Shown in pieces: positions 44,904 through 53,487 of a stretch of 64,000 nucleotides of DNA (position 1 is the stretch's first letter; each line of letters starts with the position of its first letter). The stretch is from Kribbella rubisoli (GTDB lineage: Bacteria > Actinomycetota > Actinomycetes > Propionibacteriales > Kribbellaceae). The DNA is taken from positions 1,922,001 through 1,986,000 of the forward strand of contig NZ_SHKR01000011.1 in the NCBI RefSeq assembly GCF_004217145.1. The letters are read 5' to 3'. Position numbers and translations under genes: made by a program. The notes under the pieces were generated by a model. It was not told the origin of the DNA. It ran no database searches and saw only the letters and a list, made by a program, of their open reading frames with translations.

Positions 44904-47408
44904 GTGGATATCACCCGTCGCCGCCTGCTGTCCTTCGTCCCCGCCACCGCTCTATTGACCGCGGTCAACCCGGCTCCGGCCGCCCGCGCTGACGGGCGGA
45001 CGGTGAGCGCCGAGCCCGGTCAGTTGCTGGCCAATGCGATCGCGATCTACGCCGGTACGGCGGAATCGAACGCGCGCCCCGAGGTCGCCGCCAAGGTCGC
45101 CGGGATCGACAGCACCGCCCGTACCTGGTTGTCCGCGCTCGACCGCGCCGGCGCCGGCGAGCTGTTCGCCGGCCTGCCCCTCGGCGCGAGCGATCCGAAC
45201 CTCAGCTCGTCGTACCAGCACCTCTACGAGATCGCGCTCGCCTTCCGCCGGCCCGGACCGGCGTCCGACCTGCAGGGCAACGAGCAGGTGCGTGCGCGGA
45301 TCGCGGAGAAGCTGCTCTGGCTCCACGCGAACTACTACGGCGACCAGTCGAAGGGGTACTACGGCAACTGGTTCACGTGGGAGATCGGCATCTCGACGTT
45401 CGTGTCGAAGACGCTCGCGCTGATCGACGCCCCGACCGACCTGATCACGCAGTACGTCGCCTCGATGGACGCGTACCTGCGGAACGGGAAGAACGGCGAC
45501 GTCGACCTCGACTCGCGCTTCCACACCGGCGCGAACCTCGTCGACATCACCGCGAACCGCGTACTCCAGGGCGCTCTGCTGAACGACGACGCGCGGATCC
45601 GGAAGGCGCTGCAGGACCAGTTCACGGTCTTCGCGACGATCGACCCGTACAACCTCCAGCACGACGTCACCGACGGGTACTACGCGGACGGCTCGTTCAT
45701 CCAGCACGCCTCGGTCGCGTACACGGGCTCGTACGGGAAAGGCCTGCTCAGCCGGGTCGTGCAGACGATCAAGACCCTCGCGGGGACGGAGTACGCCCAG
45801 GGTGACGACTTGGTCGGCGTCGTGCAGGGCTGGGTCGAGCACGGGTTCGCGCCGCTGATCTTCGAGGGCTGGATGATGGAGATCGTCAAGGGTCGCGCGG
45901 TGTCGCGCACGGCGACCGGGTACGACGACGTGGCGGTCGTCGTCGAGGCGATCGTCGACCTGGCCGACTACGCGACCGGTGCGGATGCCCAGCGTTTGAA
46001 GGCGTTCGCAAAGTTCACAGCGCGGCCGACGATCAACGTGAACAGCTTCGTCTCGCCGGTCAGCATCGGACGATTCGCTGACCTGAAGAACGATCCCGCG
46101 ATCGTCCCTGCGGACCTCAATCCGGCGGCGAGTACGACGGCGTTCAACGCGATGGACCGGACCGTCCATCGCCGGCCCGGGTACGCGTTCGCGGTCGCAC
46201 GGAACTCGCAGCGGATCAGCAAGTACGAGTACATGAGCGGCGAGAACCTGATGCCGTGGTTCCAGGGCGACGGCGCGCACTACCTCTACCTGGCGGGCGA
46301 GGACCAGACGAAGTCGTTCGGCATCGACTACTACACGACGGTCTCGCCGTACGCGCTCGGTGGCGTGACCGCGCCGGTGGAGACGCGCAAGACGGTGCCG
46401 GAGCTCTACGGGACGGCGTACTACGACAACCCGCCGACGTTCACCGCGTCGTCGGAGTCGCAGAACACCTACGTGTACTTCCCGACCGGCACCAACGTGC
46501 ACTCCGGCGGCGCGACCCTCGACGCGTACGGCGCGGTCGGCTGGGTGCAGTCGGACGATTTCGCGTACGCGTCGCGCGCGAGCCTTCCGGACGACTTCGT
46601 CGTCTACAAGAACGCGTCGGCGACCAAGTCGTGGTTCCTCCTCGACGACGAGATCGTCGTGCTGGCAGCCGGCGTCGGCGACGCGACCCGCGCGGTCACG
46701 ACCACGCTGGACACCCGGATCGCCGGTGCAACCGATCCCGTCACGATCACCGGCGTACGCCGCGACGGGCGGCCGTGGACCGGCTCGGGCACAGTCGCCC
46801 CACGCTGGCTCCGTTACGCCAACAGCACAGCCTCCATCGGCTACCACTTCCTCCAGCCGACCGAGCTCACCGTCGACCTGCAGGCAATCACCCGAAGCCG
46901 CCGGGTCGTGCGCACGTCCAACCCGGACACCGCGATCACCAAACAAGTCTTCGCTCTCACCGCCACCCAGTCCGCGGGCGCCAACGGATCTCTCGCCTAC
47001 GTATTGGTGCCCAACGCAACAGAATCCGCCCTGAAGGCATACCAGCACAATCGGATCCTGCCGCTCGCCAACACCGTTAAAGTGCAGGCGATCCAGCACC
47101 TGGGGCTCCGTCTGACGGCTGCCAACACCTTCACCGCCGGACCTCACAACCTTCCCGGGCTCACCATCGACGGTCCGGCCTCGCTGCTCCTGCGCCGTCA
47201 ATCGTCAGGCGTGCAGGTTGCAGTGTCCGATCCGACGACGCAGCGCGACACCATCACCGTCAACCTCTGGGCGCAGTACCTCAAGCCGGCGACGACACCC
47301 GTACCAGGCGTCCAGGTGACGCGGACGCTCACCGGCACACGATTGACCTTCACCACCCGCCACACCTACGGGAGCAGTCTGGCGATCAAGCTTCTTCCAG
47401 CTTGGTGA
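44904..47408 (+). CDS. Polysaccharide lyase family 8 (hyaluronate/chondroitin/xanthan type)
   Basis: 834 aa with a Tat-like signal (TRRRLLSFVPATALL). The alpha/alpha-toroid holds the catalytic set: Asn in HTGANLVD (about 210), His in FIQHASVAY (about 266) and Tyr in TGSYGKGL (about 275). A C-terminal beta-sandwich completes the fold. PL8 enzymes cleave uronic-acid polysaccharides by beta-elimination outside the cell; the polymer cannot be decided from sequence alone. GTG 44904 has GGGAG upstream. It overlaps the convergent MarR gene by 23 bp. Confidence 0.92.
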   Translation: MDITRRRLLSFVPATALLTAVNPAPAARADGRTVSAEPGQLLANAIAIYAGTAESNARPEVAAKVAGIDSTARTWLSALDRAGAGELFAGLPLGASDPNLSSSYQHLYEIALAFRRPGPASDLQGNEQVRARIAEKLLWLHANYYGDQSKGYYGNWFTWEIGISTFVSKTLALIDAPTDLITQYVASMDAYLRNGKNGDVDLDSRFHTGANLVDITANRVLQGALLNDDARIRKALQDQFTVFATIDPYNLQHDVTDGYYADGSFIQHASVAYTGSYGKGLLSRVVQTIKTLAGTEYAQGDDLVGVVQGWVEHGFAPLIFEGWMMEIVKGRAVSRTATGYDDVAVVVEAIVDLADYATGADAQRLKAFAKFTARPTINVNSFVSPVSIGRFADLKNDPAIVPADLNPAASTTAFNAMDRTVHRRPGYAFAVARNSQRISKYEYMSGENLMPWFQGDGAHYLYLAGEDQTKSFGIDYYTTVSPYALGGVTAPVETRKTVPELYGTAYYDNPPTFTASSESQNTYVYFPTGTNVHSGGATLDAYGAVGWVQSDDFAYASRASLPDDFVVYKNASATKSWFLLDDEIVVLAAGVGDATRAVTTTLDTRIAGATDPVTITGVRRDGRPWTGSGTVAPRWLRYANSTASIGYHFLQPTELTVDLQAITRSRRVVRTSNPDTAITKQVFALTATQSAGANGSLAYVLVPNATESALKAYQHNRILPLANTVKVQAIQHLGLRLTAANTFTAGPHNLPGLTIDGPASLLLRRQSSGVQVAVSDPTTQRDTITVNLWAQYLKPATTPVPGVQVTRTLTGTRLTFTTRHTYGSSLAIKLLPAW

Positions 47409-47862
47409 TGATCGCCTGCATGGTGGCGAGCGTCGTACGAAGGTCGTCGAGGTCGACCGTCTCGGCGAGCTGCGAGGTCCACGGGTGCTGGGCGACCGCG
47501 ATCTGGCGGATCGCCCAGTAGCCGGCCTCGGTGCAGGCGAGCAGCTTGGCGCGACGGTGCGCCGGGTTCGGTCGGTACTCCGCGAGCCCGCGGTCCACGA
47601 GCAGATCCGCTATGCGCTGGACACCCTGCCGGCTGACGCCCATGATCCGGCCGACGTCGGCGACCGACCGCGGCTCGTCGAGCACACCGCCGAGCACCTG
47701 CCACCACGCAGCCGTCAGTCCGCCGTGCGCGGCGAGATCCTGGGCAGCCTCCATCAGCCGCGCGTTCAGCCGGAAGGTGGCGAGGACGACATCCGTCAAC
47801 ACCGCACCACCTTCCGACTGCTTCGTCGGCTTCGGCCACTCTTGTCTGGGTGGAACCGTCAT
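47386..47862 (-). CDS. MarR family regulator, partner of PfpI
   Basis: 158 aa. The winged helix (SVADVGRIMGVSRQGVQRIAD, wing PNPAHRRAKLLACT) lies between dimerisation helices. It starts in the stop of the PfpI-like gene (ATGA), so the two are co-translated. The two GACAAC-type palindromes in front of the PfpI gene are its probable operators, giving an autoregulated stress or xenobiotic response unit. Confidence 0.93.
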   Translation of the reverse strand: MTVPPRQEWPKPTKQSEGGAVLTDVVLATFRLNARLMEAAQDLAAHGGLTAAWWQVLGGVLDEPRSVADVGRIMGVSRQGVQRIADLLVDRGLAEYRPNPAHRRAKLLACTEAGYWAIRQIAVAQHPWTSQLAETVDLDDLRTTLATMQAIITKLEEA

Positions 47863-48458
47863 CCCACCAGCGTCGCGTACGCCGCGGGGTCGGCGCGATG
47901 GAACACGCCTTCGTACGCATCCAGCTTCCGCTCGTCCGCCAGCTCGAGCCGCTGCAGCACCGCCCGCGCGAACTGCACCGGCGAGTCCGGCCCCGCCGTG
48001 ATCAGATCCCCACCGACAACAGCCCGCTCGTCGACGTAGTTGCCGGCGCCCTGGTATCCGGTCGCCTGCAGGTACTCCTTCGCCGCACTCGTGTGCTTGC
48101 GCTCATCGAGCAACCCCGCCCGAGCCAGCCCCGCCGTCGCGCCACAGATCGCCGCCACCGGCACCGAAGCCTCGAGGAACCGCGCCGCCAACTTCGCGAA
48201 CGCATCCCCACCCCCGTTGTCCCACTGCCCCGACCCGGCCAGCACCAGCAGGTCACCCGAATCCGGCTCGACGTCGGCAATCGTCACGTCCGGCACGACC
48301 CGCATCCCACCCATGGTCACCACCGGCTCCAAGGACTCCCCCACCGTCACCACAGACCACGGCACCCCGGTGAACCGCCCGGTCCGCAACTCCACCACCA
48401 GGTGCCCGATCTCCCAGTCCGCCAACGTCTCGTAAACCGCCACATACGCTGTCTTCAT
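47859..48458 (-). CDS. DJ-1/PfpI family protein
   Basis: 199 aa. Class-I glutamine-amidotransferase-like fold with the nucleophile elbow AAICGATAGLA (Cys about 107) and a conserved Glu near the N-terminus (DWEIGHLV). Family members act as glyoxalases, deglycases or stress proteins. The ATG at 48458 lies two bases after the inner operator with no SD, so a leaderless transcript is likely; upstream in-frame ATGs fall within the operators. It is first in an operon with MarR. Confidence 0.88.
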   Translation of the reverse strand: MKTAYVAVYETLADWEIGHLVVELRTGRFTGVPWSVVTVGESLEPVVTMGGMRVVPDVTIADVEPDSGDLLVLAGSGQWDNGGGDAFAKLAARFLEASVPVAAICGATAGLARAGLLDERKHTSAAKEYLQATGYQGAGNYVDERAVVGGDLITAGPDSPVQFARAVLQRLELADERKLDAYEGVFHRADPAAYATLVG

Positions 48459-48459
48459 A

Positions 48460-48492
48460 GACAACATGTTGTCATAACGACAATGTGTTGTC
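48460..48492. promoter_or_regulatory. Tandem MarR operators before the PfpI-MarR unit
   Basis: A perfect 14-bp palindrome GACAACATGTTGTC (48460-48473) and a near copy GACAATGTGTTGTC (48479-48492), 19 bp apart, overlapping a TTGACA -35 on the minus strand. Confidence 0.82.
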
Positions 48493-48537
48493 AACAATTC
48501 GCATGCCGATCAATGGGTGGGCTGGGAGGGTGGGGGG

Positions 48538-48981
48538 ATGGATGTGCGTGAGTTGACGGTGGACGACTGGGCCGGGTTGTGGCCGTTGGTGAAGGGGTTC
48601 GGGACTGAGTTTTCAGAGGCGGAGTCCCGGGGGTACTTCGAGGAGCTGGTGGACGATCCACGGTGGGTGGCGTTGGGGTACGACGACGGCGGGGAGCTCA
48701 TCGGGTACGCCGCGGTGCAGAACTACGGGACGCACTTGCGGGCGGGGCGGAGGCATCACGGGCGGTTGCATGACCTGTATGTCATGCCGGAGCGGCGGCG
48801 TGGCGGGGTTGGGCGGGCGTTGATGGATGCGGTGGCGGAGTGGGCGTCGACCCGGGTCCGGTATCTCGAGTGGCAGGGCCATCACGAGCGGGCGGCGCCG
48901 TTCTACGAGAAGTTGGGGTATCGCGGTGAGCCGTGTCCGCAGCCGGACTACCCGACCTTTGAGATCGACTTCGGTAGGTAG
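48538..48981 (+). CDS. GNAT family N-acetyltransferase
   Basis: 147 aa. The acetyl-CoA-binding segment is MPERRRGGVGRALMD (about 85-99), followed by the family C-terminal pattern ERAAPFYEKLGYRGE. The target is unknown. ATG 48538 follows GGGAGGG. It overlaps the convergent MFS gene by 34 bp at the 3' end. Confidence 0.92.
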   Translation: MDVRELTVDDWAGLWPLVKGFGTEFSEAESRGYFEELVDDPRWVALGYDDGGELIGYAAVQNYGTHLRAGRRHHGRLHDLYVMPERRRGGVGRALMDAVAEWASTRVRYLEWQGHHERAAPFYEKLGYRGEPCPQPDYPTFEIDFGR

Positions 48982-50126
48982 GCGCGGAGCAGCATCAGGC
49001 CGGCGAGTGCGGTCGCGGCGGCGGCGAGGATCAGCGCATGGCGTACGTCGAGCGTGGCGAGGAGATTCATCGACACGATGAGCGGAACGGTCTGCACCAA
49101 GGACAGCAGCGACTGAAGCCGGGTCAGATGCGATTTCGGCGTACTGCGGACGAACACCGGGGCAAGGTGTGACGTGAACAGCCCGATGCCGACGCCCTGC
49201 AGAAGAGTCGCACCGACCGCCATCGGGACGGACGGTGCCAGCGCGAGACCCGAGATCCCGACCGCGGCGAGCAGACACCCGACGCCGCCCGTCCGCTCGG
49301 CACGGTCGAACGTGCCGAACCGGGCAACCAGGATCGTCACCGCCAACCCGCCACAAACGTTGCCCGCCACAACAAACCCCGCCTGCCCGGCCGCCCATCC
49401 GTGCGATCGGGCAAGCAACGGAACGCACAACGACGTGACCGGCAGAACGAAGGCCGCGACCAACGCCACCACAGCCAGCACCATCCGCAGCACAGGATCT
49501 CCAGCTGCCACCCGCAACCCATCCAGCGCTTCACGCACGACAGAACGGCCGGGCCCTCGCGCAGGACTCACGTCGTACGGCGGTCTGAGCATCAACAACA
49601 CAAGGAACTGCACCGCGAACGTCACCCCGTCGAGCATGAGCGCCCCGACCAGCCCGACCGTCGCAACAAGCAGCCCACTGAGCGGCCCACCGGCAAGCGT
49701 GATCAGCTGCGTGGCCGACGTACGCAGAGCCATTGCCCTAGGCAACTGATCGTCCGGCACGAACAGCCGAGGCAGCACCCCCGACGCCGGCAGCGCGAAG
49801 GCATCAACCGTCCCGACAACAATCGCCGTCATCAACAGCAGACCAGCCGAAGTCCCACGAACCCCCACCACCGCGGCAAGCAGGAAGCAGCACGTGCCGA
49901 CGATCGCGCTGCACGCGAGCAGCAGCCGGCGCGGACCGATCCGGTCACCGAGGACGCCACCGAGCAGAAGGAGTACGGCGCGCGGCAGCGTGAACCCGGT
50001 CAGCACCAGCGCAGCGACCTGCGGGCCGATGCCCGTCGCCGCCCACCCCAGCGCGAAGAACAGCGCGGTGTCGCCGAGTACCGAAAGGGTTGAGCCTGCC
50101 AGCCAGCCGTAGTACGACCGCGTCAC
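48948..50126 (-). CDS. MFS transporter
   Basis: 392 aa with about 12 hydrophobic segments and the MFS loop motif GDRIGPRR between helices 2 and 3. It resembles drug or metabolite efflux pumps of the DHA/MFS_3 type; the substrate is unknown. It starts with GTG in the stop of the MerR-clamp gene (GTGA), so this regulator is translated just before it and probably controls it. Confidence 0.9.
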   Translation of the reverse strand: MTRSYYGWLAGSTLSVLGDTALFFALGWAATGIGPQVAALVLTGFTLPRAVLLLLGGVLGDRIGPRRLLLACSAIVGTCCFLLAAVVGVRGTSAGLLLMTAIVVGTVDAFALPASGVLPRLFVPDDQLPRAMALRTSATQLITLAGGPLSGLLVATVGLVGALMLDGVTFAVQFLVLLMLRPPYDVSPARGPGRSVVREALDGLRVAAGDPVLRMVLAVVALVAAFVLPVTSLCVPLLARSHGWAAGQAGFVVAGNVCGGLAVTILVARFGTFDRAERTGGVGCLLAAVGISGLALAPSVPMAVGATLLQGVGIGLFTSHLAPVFVRSTPKSHLTRLQSLLSLVQTVPLIVSMNLLATLDVRHALILAAAATALAGLMLLRAYLPKSISKVG

Positions 50127-51136
50127 CCGTCCAGCCGGACGGGCATGACGAGCGTGGTGAACGTGCCCTGGTCGGCTGACCGTACGACGACCGGCCGCGC
50201 CGGCTCGCAGATCTCGAGCAGCACGTCCGGCCCGACGCTCGCCTCCAACGCGGCGGCGAGCATACTCGCGGTGAACCCGACCCGCACCGACCCGGACCCG
50301 ATCGCGTCGAGCTTCACTTCGTCACCGATCCGCAGGCTCTCGGCGTCGATGTCAAAGGCGACGACATCCCGCCCGACCAGTACGTCGAGCAGCCCCGCCC
50401 GATCCACCGCCACCCGGCAGACCGGCGGCGTCAGCCCGTCGAGAATCTGCTGGTACGCCGGATACTCCGCATCGACGACTGCCAACTCGCGCGACTCCTC
50501 GCCCCGCACCAGCACCAACCCGCCGTCGACCTCGACCCGCACCACCTCGCCCGCCGCGGCCCACCGACTCACCCGCGCGAGCTCGTCCGCCCGTACCAAG
50601 ACCCGCCCCGCCACCCCACCGAACTCCACCGGCCGGACCGTCCGCACCGCGAGCCGATAGCGATCGGTCGCTACGAACGTGAGCTCGTCGGGCGAGAACT
50701 CGATCAGCACACAGTCCAGGCCGGGGTACTCAGTTGTCGCGGCCGCGGTCGGCGCGACCTGGCGGATCGCGCTGGCAAGTTCAGGTCCGCCCAGGGCTGC
50801 TGTTGTTTGGTGCGAGAGGAGTTGAGTGAGGAGGCGGGTGGCAGCCTCCCGGGTTGCGGTCGACTTGGCTTCGAGCGTGCGGAGATGAGAGCGGACCAGG
50901 TCCGCCACGTCGGCAGGGTCGGCATCCAGGGCGATGCGGACCTCCGGCAGCGGCAGGTCGATCTCCCGCAGGTCGCGCAGTAGCCGAGCCCTGGGTTGTT
51001 GCGACCTGTCGTAGTACCGATAGCCATTCGCCGCGTCCACCTCGGCAGGCGGCAGCAGCCCGCAGTCGTCGTAGAACCGCAGGGCGCTCGGCGCCAGCCC
51101 CACCATCCGTGCAAACTCACTGATCGTCAGCCTCAT
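50123..51136 (-). CDS. MerR-type regulator fused to DNA sliding-clamp (DnaN-like) domains
   Basis: 337 aa. Residues 1-75 are a MerR winged helix (LTISEFARMVGLAPSALRFY, GYRYYDRSQ), and about 76-110 form the linking helix. Residues about 118-235 and 240-337 match clamp domains 2 and 3 of the DNA polymerase III beta subunit: FVATDRYRLAVRTV (157-162), EYPAYQQIL (224-232) and the C-terminal hallmark MPVRL (331-335). Clamp domain 1 is absent. In place of a metal or drug sensor, the clamp fold may bind a ligand or protein or aid oligomerisation. It is coupled to the MFS gene. Role unknown. Confidence 0.88.
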   Translation of the reverse strand: MRLTISEFARMVGLAPSALRFYDDCGLLPPAEVDAANGYRYYDRSQQPRARLLRDLREIDLPLPEVRIALDADPADVADLVRSHLRTLEAKSTATREAATRLLTQLLSHQTTAALGGPELASAIRQVAPTAAATTEYPGLDCVLIEFSPDELTFVATDRYRLAVRTVRPVEFGGVAGRVLVRADELARVSRWAAAGEVVRVEVDGGLVLVRGEESRELAVVDAEYPAYQQILDGLTPPVCRVAVDRAGLLDVLVGRDVVAFDIDAESLRIGDEVKLDAIGSGSVRVGFTASMLAAALEASVGPDVLLEICEPARPVVVRSADQGTFTTLVMPVRLDG

Positions 51137-51170
51137 AGGCCCGACCCTGATCTCTGAACCAACTCGAAGG

Positions 51171-51689
51171 TCAACTCCGGAGCCGGCCCCACAGGCTGAC
51201 GGTCTTGCCGAACCGTTCGCCGCGGATCCAGTCGAGAATGCTGCGAGCCACGCGGTCGGGCGAGAGGTCCCCGCGGACCGAACGCGGGACGCGGGTCCGG
51301 AGCTCGGCCGCGTCAGCGAGGGCGTCGGCGATCTGGTCCTCGGCCCAGCCGCGGAGCGCGAGGCGTTTGCGACGAATGGCGTCGGGACAGTCCAGGTGCA
51401 GCCAGCGGCCCTCCGGAAGCTCGGCCGGCAGCAGCGGAGACAGGAGCAGCACCGGAATCCCGGACCGCCTGATCAGCTCGGTGATCCGCAACCAGAGCGC
51501 GTTGTACGCCGGCCAGATCGGCGCCGCCGTCGGACTGGCGATGTCGATCCCGAGCAGCCGTCCGTCGTCGTCCAGCAGCTCGTCCATGTCCATCACGACC
51601 AGGTTCCCCGGGCTGAGCCGCACCAACTCCGGCACCACTGTCGACTTCCCCGACCCGGGTGCTCCCGTCACCACGAACATCCTCGTCAC
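51171..51689 (-). CDS. Small P-loop ATPase/kinase-like protein
   Basis: 172 aa. Walker A GAPGSGKST at residues 9-17, an acidic Walker-B-like DMDELLDDDG, and a lid-like RKRLALRGW. The size and order fit the AAA/adenylate-kinase-like P-loop group; the substrate is unknown. The GTG start at 51689 is used; ATG 51680 also works. It follows AnmK by 15 bp and precedes the MerR-clamp gene by 34 bp, so it is probably part of one unit. Confidence 0.85.
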   Translation of the reverse strand: MTRMFVVTGAPGSGKSTVVPELVRLSPGNLVVMDMDELLDDDGRLLGIDIASPTAAPIWPAYNALWLRITELIRRSGIPVLLLSPLLPAELPEGRWLHLDCPDAIRRKRLALRGWAEDQIADALADAAELRTRVPRSVRGDLSPDRVARSILDWIRGERFGKTVSLWGRLRS

Positions 51690-51704
51690 AGGTCTAGTGT
51701 GCGG

Positions 51705-52856
51705 TCACTGCACCAGAAGGCGCATCGGAGGTCGTGCCTCGCCGGCAATCGTCGGTAATCCGCTCAAGCCGGGCGTGACCGATCCAAGGACGCTGGAGTG
51801 GGCTGCGCCGGTGCAGCTCGGCACTGTCCCGCCGAGCCCGTGCACGCTCAGGAATCCGAGTACGGCGAACGCGTACGCCTCCTTCGCCGCCGACGGCATG
51901 CCCAGCTCGTCTGTGGTCCGGACCGGAATCTCCAGCTCGTCCGCCAGCAGATGCATCAACGCCGGGTTCTGGATCCCGCCTCCCGATGCGACCACCTCGG
52001 TCCCGCCGTACCGCCGTACGGCGTCCGCCACCGTCCGGGCAGTCAGCGTCGTCACCGTGGCGACCAGGTCCTCCGCTGGGATCTCCGGCAGCCCCTCCAT
52101 CGCCTTGGCCACGTAGGCGAGGTTGAACAGCTCCTTGCCCGTCGACTTAGGCGCCGGCCGCTCGTAGTACGGCTCAGCCAGCAGCCGACCGAGCAGCTCC
52201 TCGTGTACCTGGCCCCGCGCCGCCATCACCCCGTCCGCATCGAACGGCCGCCCGGTCAGCTCCGTCACGACGGCGTCGATCAGCGCATTCGCCGGACCGG
52301 TGTCGAAGGCAACCGGATCGCCGTGGACCACGGTGATGTTCGCGATTCCCCCGAGATTCAGAGCGACCGGTACGCCGGGACGCCCGCGCAACCACAGCAC
52401 GTCGATGATGCTGACCAGCGGCGCACCCTGCCCGCCGGCCGCCACGTCCCGCGCCCGCAGGTCCGACACCACCGGTACGCCGGTCGCCTCCGCGATCCAG
52501 GCCGGCTGCCCGAGCTGCAGCGTCCCGCGCACCGTTGCGTCGTCGACCCAGTGGTACACCGTCTGCCCGTGCGAGACGATCAGGTCGGCGTACCCGCCGC
52601 ACAGCTGCTCCACCGCCTGCCGGGCGACCGCGGCGAACGCCTGCCCGATCCCGGTGTCGAGCCGGCAGACCTGCTCGACAGTCGTCGATGCCGGTGGCAA
52701 CGACGCTGCGACCGCGGCCCGCAGCTCCGGCGGATACGGCTGGCTGAGCATGCCCAGCGGCGTCAGCACCAGCACGTCGCCGTCCAGCCGCAGGTCCGCG
52801 GCTGCCGCGTCGATCGCGTCGTACGACGTCCCGGACATCAGCCCGATCACTCGCAT
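51705..52856 (-). CDS. anmK: Anhydro-N-acetylmuramic acid kinase
   Basis: 383 aa. Family motifs are MRVIGLMSGTSYDAIDAA, VSHGQTVYHW, NLGGIANITV, FDTGPANALIDA and a C-terminal ELGMPSAAKEAYAFAVLG. The enzyme uses ATP and water to open and phosphorylate 1,6-anhydro-MurNAc to MurNAc-6-P during cell-wall recycling. ATG 52856 follows GGGAG. It leads a possible unit with the small P-loop protein, MerR-clamp and MFS genes. It is divergent from SigE. Confidence 0.96.
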   Translation of the reverse strand: MRVIGLMSGTSYDAIDAAAADLRLDGDVLVLTPLGMLSQPYPPELRAAVAASLPPASTTVEQVCRLDTGIGQAFAAVARQAVEQLCGGYADLIVSHGQTVYHWVDDATVRGTLQLGQPAWIAEATGVPVVSDLRARDVAAGGQGAPLVSIIDVLWLRGRPGVPVALNLGGIANITVVHGDPVAFDTGPANALIDAVVTELTGRPFDADGVMAARGQVHEELLGRLLAEPYYERPAPKSTGKELFNLAYVAKAMEGLPEIPAEDLVATVTTLTARTVADAVRRYGGTEVVASGGGIQNPALMHLLADELEIPVRTTDELGMPSAAKEAYAFAVLGFLSVHGLGGTVPSCTGAAHSSVLGSVTPGLSGLPTIAGEARPPMRLLVQ

Positions 52857-52989
52857 ATCAACTCCCGTCGATGGCGGTCGGAGCGTCCATCTTCATCCAC
52901 AACGCCGCCACGCCGCGACTCGGGCCATGCAACCTTCCGGTCTGCTCCGGTGTCTACCTGTCTACGAGGACGATCACCGAGGAGGGTGA

Positions 52990-53487
52990 ATGGTCACGCG
53001 GGGTGATGATTTCGACGACTTCGTCCGGGGAAGCTCGACCCGGCTGTTACGGACCGCTGTGCTGCTCGTCGGCGATCGGTCGGCGGCCGAGGATCTCGTC
53101 CAGGAGATGTTCGAGCGCGTCTACGTCCGCTGGCGGCGGATCCACAGCGCACCGGACGCGTATGCCCGCAAGACCCTTGCCAACCTCGCCGCGAACCGCT
53201 GGCGCAGCAAGGGCCGCAAACCCGAGGTCACGCTCGCCGACCACGACCGGCCGACGCCCGACAGCGCCGAGGACCACGCGGTCCGCGCCCAGCTGATCAC
53301 CGCTCTGCAGGAGCTTCCGCCACGGCAGCGCGCCGTGATCGTGCTCCGGTACTACGAGGACCTCACCGAGGCCCAGACCGCCGACGCGCTCGGGTGCTCA
53401 CTCGGCACCGTGAAGAGCCAGACGTCCCGCGCACTGGACCGGCTCCGCCTGATCACCGAACCCGCCATCCTGGAAGGACTGCGATGA
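52990..53487 (+). CDS. SigE-family ECF RNA polymerase sigma factor
   Basis: 165 aa. Region 2 (RTAVLLVGDRSAAEDLVQEMFERVY) and region 4 (LPPRQRAVIVLRYYEDLTEAQTADALGC, SLGTVKSQTSRALDRLR) are clear. It belongs to the actinobacterial SigE/ECF-41-like small sigma factors. It has no anti-sigma zinc protein; instead the next gene, overlapping by 4 bp (ATGA), encodes a membrane protein that probably controls it. GGAGGG sits directly before the ATG. Confidence 0.95.
   Translation: MVTRGDDFDDFVRGSSTRLLRTAVLLVGDRSAAEDLVQEMFERVYVRWRRIHSAPDAYARKTLANLAANRWRSKGRKPEVTLADHDRPTPDSAEDHAVRAQLITALQELPPRQRAVIVLRYYEDLTEAQTADALGCSLGTVKSQTSRALDRLRLITEPAILEGLR

Noticed and set aside
44952..47201. A 749-codon open frame antisense to the PL8 lyase gene
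   Set aside because: Shadow composition, and the lyase catalytic motifs are on the plus strand.
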